DNA of 64,000 nt, taken from assembly GCA_035772405.1 (NCBI GenBank), contig JAYKKM010000033.1:372001-436000 (forward strand), written 5' to 3'. The position numbers and the translations under genes were made by a program. Below, piece after piece: positions 59,040 through 64,000 of the stretch; the stretch's first letter is position 1, and each line of letters starts with the position of its first letter. Source of the DNA: Chrysogorgia sp. JL179-B06. Its lineage: Eukaryota; Cnidaria; Anthozoa; Scleralcyonacea; Chrysogorgiidae. The notes beneath the pieces were generated by a model. The model saw only the letters and a program-made list of their open reading frames with translations, was not told the origin of the DNA and searched no databases.

Positions 59040-59473
59040 TTTAACACTATACAATGTAATAACTTTATTGGGAAAATTAAATAAAACTACATACAAGTAT
59101 ATAACCCAACGGGAAAGGTGCGAACGGGTCTTAATAGCCAACGCGAGGCACCCTTTATATACAAATAAACATAAAAAACAATGACATAAAGAAAAACTAA
59201 TTAATATCTGTGACAGGGCAGTCATGAACAAGAGACCAAATACATGGCATGTCTACTTCAAAAACTGAAATAAGTTAAGGACGAATAGGTGCGACGAAGA
59301 AAGTTCTTAAAACTAGATAATGTCAGGAGGCTAGTAGGGCATGAAGCTATTTTGCACACTGAGTTCCATAAATTGATCAGTCCCGTTGAAGTACGAGCCC
59401 TTGAATGTACTTGTTTTACATAACGGAACTTCAATTTTACTGAAGTGTTTTGGAACGCATAAACAATCTTCAA
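59040..59473 (-). pseudogene. LINE 3' end (RT C-terminal tail and 3' UTR)
   Basis: The minus strand encodes HSRARTSTGLINLWNSVC, IASCPTSLLTLSSFKNFL and RRTYSSL, the pattern closing many non-LTR reverse transcriptases. It is followed downstream (59040-59230) by YKGCLALAIKTRSHLSRWV in another frame, recognisable as LINE tail sequence. Copy A (14590-14760) has lost about 200 bp of it. Confidence 0.6.
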
Positions 59474-60962
59474 TTGTTAAATATGGTAGTCAATCATGAC
59501 TTATTTTAAATACTAAAATTTAAAATTACTCTATATATAAATTCGTGTTCGATGTCTTCCTGATGCATCTTGAGGACTGAAAAATATTGGTGACGTCAAT
59601 GAAACGTATGTGTTTCTTAGACAAGGAAAGACAATCGACGATTTCTAACACGTGCTCTTGCTTGGCGTCGCGTAATTGCTGTATATCAACGAACTATATT
59701 TGGTCCTACCGTTTTATTTATGTACAAACGTTTCGTGAGAAATGGATCCCTGCCGCGGCGAGATTATCACCCACGCTTGCGACTGACTACCAGCCGCATA
59801 TAATATTTACACGTATATAATATTTACATATTCAAATACATTTTTATATACATTGGCCAGGCGTTGTTTATATCGACTTCTCGTTTTGGAATTTGGATTT
59901 CGGCATCGCTTATAATGCCGCTTTCTCTCGCCGTCGTGGGATAATTCTCGGTGACGTCAATGTCTAGATGTTTTCGATGGCGTTGAGTGAGAACGACGAT
60001 GCGGAAAATTACTTTTAGCTGCATGATGATTGATGTGCCTGTTATAACTTACACAGTATAGTTAGAATAAAACTTTAATTCACGAGGGAAAAGACGTATT
60101 AACCATAAAGGTTATCTAACATATACGGCCCTCAACATACTACAATATTTACAAATACAACAGACATAACATTATTAGTAGACATAAGTCTACTAATAAT
60201 GTGAAAAAAAAAGGAAAAAAATAAACTAATTAAGTTGATTTGATATGCAATTCAATAAAAATTTACAGTTGAAGCAAAATAGGTTTTCCAGATGTTCAAT
60301 ACAAGTTAGTTTTTGAAGAAAGTAATTACGGAGTTTGCCTTTAGTGGTAGTTATTCTTAAAGAAAAAGCATGAGAAGAAGCATGGAAGAAGATGCTGGTA
60401 ACATGGCGAGCAGCACCAGACGATTTTTGTCGCAAGCAATATTTGTCGCAAGAAACTGCGATTTTTGTCGCACAAATACCAAACATGAAATGGCCCCATC
60501 CACGTTTACGAAACTCGCGAATGCATACTGTCAATGTTAGAATATATAAAAGTCAGCATCAAAAAGATGTAGGTAAACACGCCGCACGATCTCAATAATC
60601 ACCGACAACTCTCCACTCCTTTGCTGTAATTATTTCTGTCTATTAATTAAATGGTTGACTGGTTATCAAAACAGCGGGTGTCGCGCAGTTGGTACACTTT
60701 ATACCAGATGGTGACTGCAAAGTATAGTCGTAACTTTATAATAATATAGCAGTAGGACTAGAGGGCCGTGTAACAGTTATACAATATATATATATATATA
60801 TATATATACTAAAGACTATTTGAAACAAAATAGTCACGAAGTTGGCGTAAAGCAAAAGAGCGCTCAATACCATAGTAGGTAGATATATATATATATATAT
60901 ATTATTTGCTCTAACTATATGTTGTTGAGCACTCTTTGCATTTCTTAGACCAAAACCTACAC

Positions 60963-61117
<155 letters not shown>

Positions 61118-61689
61118 ATATTTATTTCACCTGAAGAGCTAATAAGCGACAACGTTTGTGCATTAAAGTTTTACTATAAACGAGTGGTTACTATTATTTA
61201 TAATACAACACTTGTGTTTTATCACATGTACTTAGGTAAGTCTGAAGTGCTCTCAATATTTCGCTACCGATCAGTATTCCAGGACACAGCTCGTAAGTTA
61301 GTTATAGTTACCTAGCCAAAATAGGCAAATAAAATAGCCAAATAACAGTGATAAATATATGTTTCATATCGAACAAACGAACGGGAATACACTTCTAACA
61401 TATTAATATAACATACGGAAATCATGCGTGATCAAAAACATTGAGGTTATAATGTCCCTTGAATTAAGACGCTGTCGTTTGTTGCCGTGTTCCACTCGAT
61501 AACAATCTAAACCACAATATTTACTCGAAACGAGCAGGCCTCGCGAAGCTATAAATTTTCTATTCAAGCGACACTTTTGCCAAATCAGTCGAACTTCACG
61601 TTTTATACGTTTGTAATATTTCTGAATGATTGAACGACTTATCTGGCGGTCGAGCGGTCATATTTCAAATCAAACAAACGAACGGGAAT

Positions 61690-62501
61690 TAGTGCTGTGC
61701 GCCGGAGTGCCGGAGGCCGGAGCGCTGCCGGAGCTCCGGCGTTTTTTGTGCAGACAGGCCGGAGCCGGAGTTGGGTTGTTTTCTTCCCGCTCCGGCTGAA
61801 AAATCAGAATGACAAAAAATATGACAATTTCGACGAAGTTTTGTTCACAAATAATGGCAACACTGAATTTGCAGAATGTGCATATGATCTGAAGTCTTGT
61901 CTGTTGAGTCAAACCATTTCAGCTACCGCAAACAGCCAAATTAACAGAGACGGCAAAGTTAATACTCAGGAATTATTGGATTATTGATATCGCCACAAAA
62001 ATGAATGGCCTGCTTTGATGCGCGTCTACTAGCTCTCTCGTATCTTTCTTGTCCACCGTCCTCTGTCACTACTTAGTGATCTTATCGTTGACGGGGAACA
62101 TCATCTCAAACTGAGAAGCGTCGCGCACTCCTTCCAGGCAACATCGGTCGCTTAGCGTTCATTAAATTTAATTATAAGAAGTTTCAAAAACCCTTGGTAA
62201 TTTACACTTGTATTTCGTTATTTGTATTTTGTAGTAGCATAACTTATTCGGTTCTATAAAGTTTTCCTCATTTCTAGGCTCTAGCATTCCTAGTTGTAGC
62301 ATTGCATTTGCTTGAGTTGAGTCGCTTCGTGAAATACTTTCACCGGAAGTAGACCCTGGGGACAAATTTGAGGCGAATAATATCCGGTTTTTATCGGGTT
62401 GGACTTTATCCCCACCAAGCCGGAGCCGGATAGCAGAACTGTAAAGCGGCCGGAGCCGGTGCCGGAGCCGGAGCTGAAAAACCGGAGTTTGCACACCTCT
62501 A
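61690..62501. mobile_element. hAT non-autonomous element with 8-bp duplication
   Basis: Ends TAGTGCTGTGC and GCACACCTCTA are flanked by exact ACGGGAAT copies (61682-61689 and 62502-62509). Copy A has one ACGGGAAT at 16636-16643 and no insert. The 812-bp element has GC-rich CCGGAGC repeats inside both ends; the internal frames (96 and 108 codons) show no transposase motif I recognise. Confidence 0.92.
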
Positions 62502-62961
62502 ACGGGAATACCCTTCTAATATACCCACTGCTCCTGTGTATGTTCCGAGGCAGCATTTCACTTCTGATAAGAACTCCTAGTTATAACTATAAGCTGCATG
62601 CCGTCCAGATCTATAGAATTAGGCAGTGTATAAAGGGAGTGACGTGGTGGATGTTGTAGCGGGTTCATGCAGAGTTTGACTGTGCCAAGCGAACGTCACC
62701 GGAACAACTCGACCGGTTGGAAATTATTTGCAGCATCGTCATTTTAAGGAGCATATGGACAAGAAATCGCCAAGTCGGCGCAATTGATAATGTGTACAGC
62801 GGACGACCTTTGTGGATCCCCAAACAAAAGGAAGTTAAATAACATAGATAACAGGATTTCCGTTCACGAGTTTAACGGTTTAGGGATGGGCATATTTGTT
62901 CTTGACGGATCGGCGCAGGGGATATCACAGTTTTGTTCCGCGTTGAGACGGACTGAGATGG

Positions 62962-62969
62962 TATAAAAG
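62962..62969 (+). promoter_or_regulatory. TATA box, copy B
   Basis: TATAAAAG in the same context as 17093-17100. Confidence 0.55.
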
Positions 62970-62984
62970 GTTGAGAGATTTCAG

Positions 62985-63080
62985 ACCAAGGCAGAACAGC
63001 AAGCTCAGCTTGAAGAGAGAAGCAAACGGAAAAAAACACAAGAAGAAGAAGAATAAAAAGAATCTTGGTATAGACGTTTG
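62985..63080 (+). other. Noncoding first exon, copy B
   Basis: Counterpart of 17120-17214, with the same GTAAGC donor at 63081. The coding part it would splice to lies beyond the window, since the ATG in copy A is about 2.4 kb downstream of this exon. Confidence 0.45.
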
Positions 63081-63245
63081 GTAAGCTGTTTTAAAATATA
63101 TGATCTTTTTAGCTTCTTTCTTGATCGATTCATGTCATGTTACTCCATTTTAACCCATGCAAGGTAGACGTCTTCTGCAGCTGCACTATATAATTCCTTT
63201 TTCTGGAATTTATTCGGTTTCTACTTGTTATACATCTCAGCATAT

Positions 63246-63281
<36 letters not shown>

Positions 63282-64000
63282 ATGTAAAATAGCCGCCCGG
63301 CTTATGTTGTGCCGTTGCGTAGCTGATGGTGGGACGTTTTTCAGCGCAACATGCGTTGCGTTAAAAGTTGATGTCGTGTAACATGGCGCAGCGCGGAACG
63401 ATTTTAGCGCAAGTTTAGATTCGGCAACATGTTTGCGAGATTTTTACTCAGCTTCAAAAACGCACAATTCAACTTCAAAAATATGCGACATAAAATGTTA
63501 CGTTAAACCATACCGGTGGGTTATACTACGATTATACCAACGGGATCTTCTTTATATACTTGTATCCCATTATACCCACGCCACGAAGAGAGGGAGCTAA
63601 TTTTATCCCTCGACATGACTCCATTGGTCCAGTCGATCCCCCTTCACATCAGTTGGAAAACGGATGGAGTGCGTTTGTATTTTTTTAAAGGATAGGGAGG
63701 AAAGTGGGGGGCAACTGGCCCCCTTGCTGGGAGTACTGTGGTACGGCACTGAAAACGTCAATATTTCGTTCCTAAAAATCTCGACAGTTCACTACATTTT
63801 CGCTTTGAATAGTGACAATAGTATTTAACCGCTTTTACCGATCAATACACGCATATCTCGTGATATATCCGGTTATTGTCCAGCAGAACAATTGTTTTTT
63901 TATGTCTGCTATCATTTCCTAAGTAGATTAAAATGGACTCGAACGGCAACAGGCCAATTATTCTTGAATTTCGTTTCGCTAAGCCAGTTCCTTTGTCGGA

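Overview
The window is animal nuclear DNA. It has AT-rich long introns, GT/AG splice sites, many tRNA-derived SINEs, foldback MITEs, degraded LINEs and very long AT and CTAT microsatellites. Protein content (an astacin metalloprotease with ShK domains, and a PAN-EGF-fibrinogen-like secreted protein) together with TTAGGG-type telomere-like repeats points to a cnidarian, probably an anthozoan. That placement is inference from domain content, not from a marker gene. Most open frames are chance products of repeats; only four loci look like real protein-coding genes.

Layout. (1) 1-5076: the 3' part of a plus-strand gene ('gene X', not recognised). An exon running in from the left edge (ends 208) splices in phase with a 2.4-kb exon at 2712-5076. 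(2) 5077-17090: repeat-dominated intergenic DNA. (3) 17093-32003: a TATA-box promoter, a noncoding first exon and 15 coding exons of a secreted astacin protease, reconstructed here exon by exon to 691 aa: signal peptide, propeptide, astacin domain, four ShK domains, Thr-rich linker, a fifth ShK domain and an F5/8C (discoidin) domain. Nearly all junctions are phase 1. (4) 34336-36538, minus strand: a 383-aa secreted protein with PAN/apple, EGF and fibrinogen-like regions, three coding exons, the first only 8 nt. (5) 36540-43380: repeats and LINE debris. (6) 43398-44786: the first two coding exons of a second astacin gene. (7) 44893-64000: a second copy of the block at about 2245-18132, starting about 105 bp after exon 2 of the second astacin and running off the right edge.

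The duplicated block ('copy A' 2245-18132, 'copy B' 44893-64000) is the main large-scale structure. It carries the big exon of gene X at one end and the promoter plus noncoding first exon of the astacin gene at the other, so a further astacin copy is expected just beyond position 64000. Copy B contains three transposon insertions absent from copy A, each with a clean empty site in A and exact target duplications (two TTAA, one 8-bp). The gene X exon stays open in both copies with only whole-codon indels, yet it is more diverged than some surrounding repeat DNA. Unmerged haplotypes must be excluded before reading this as a true tandem duplication.
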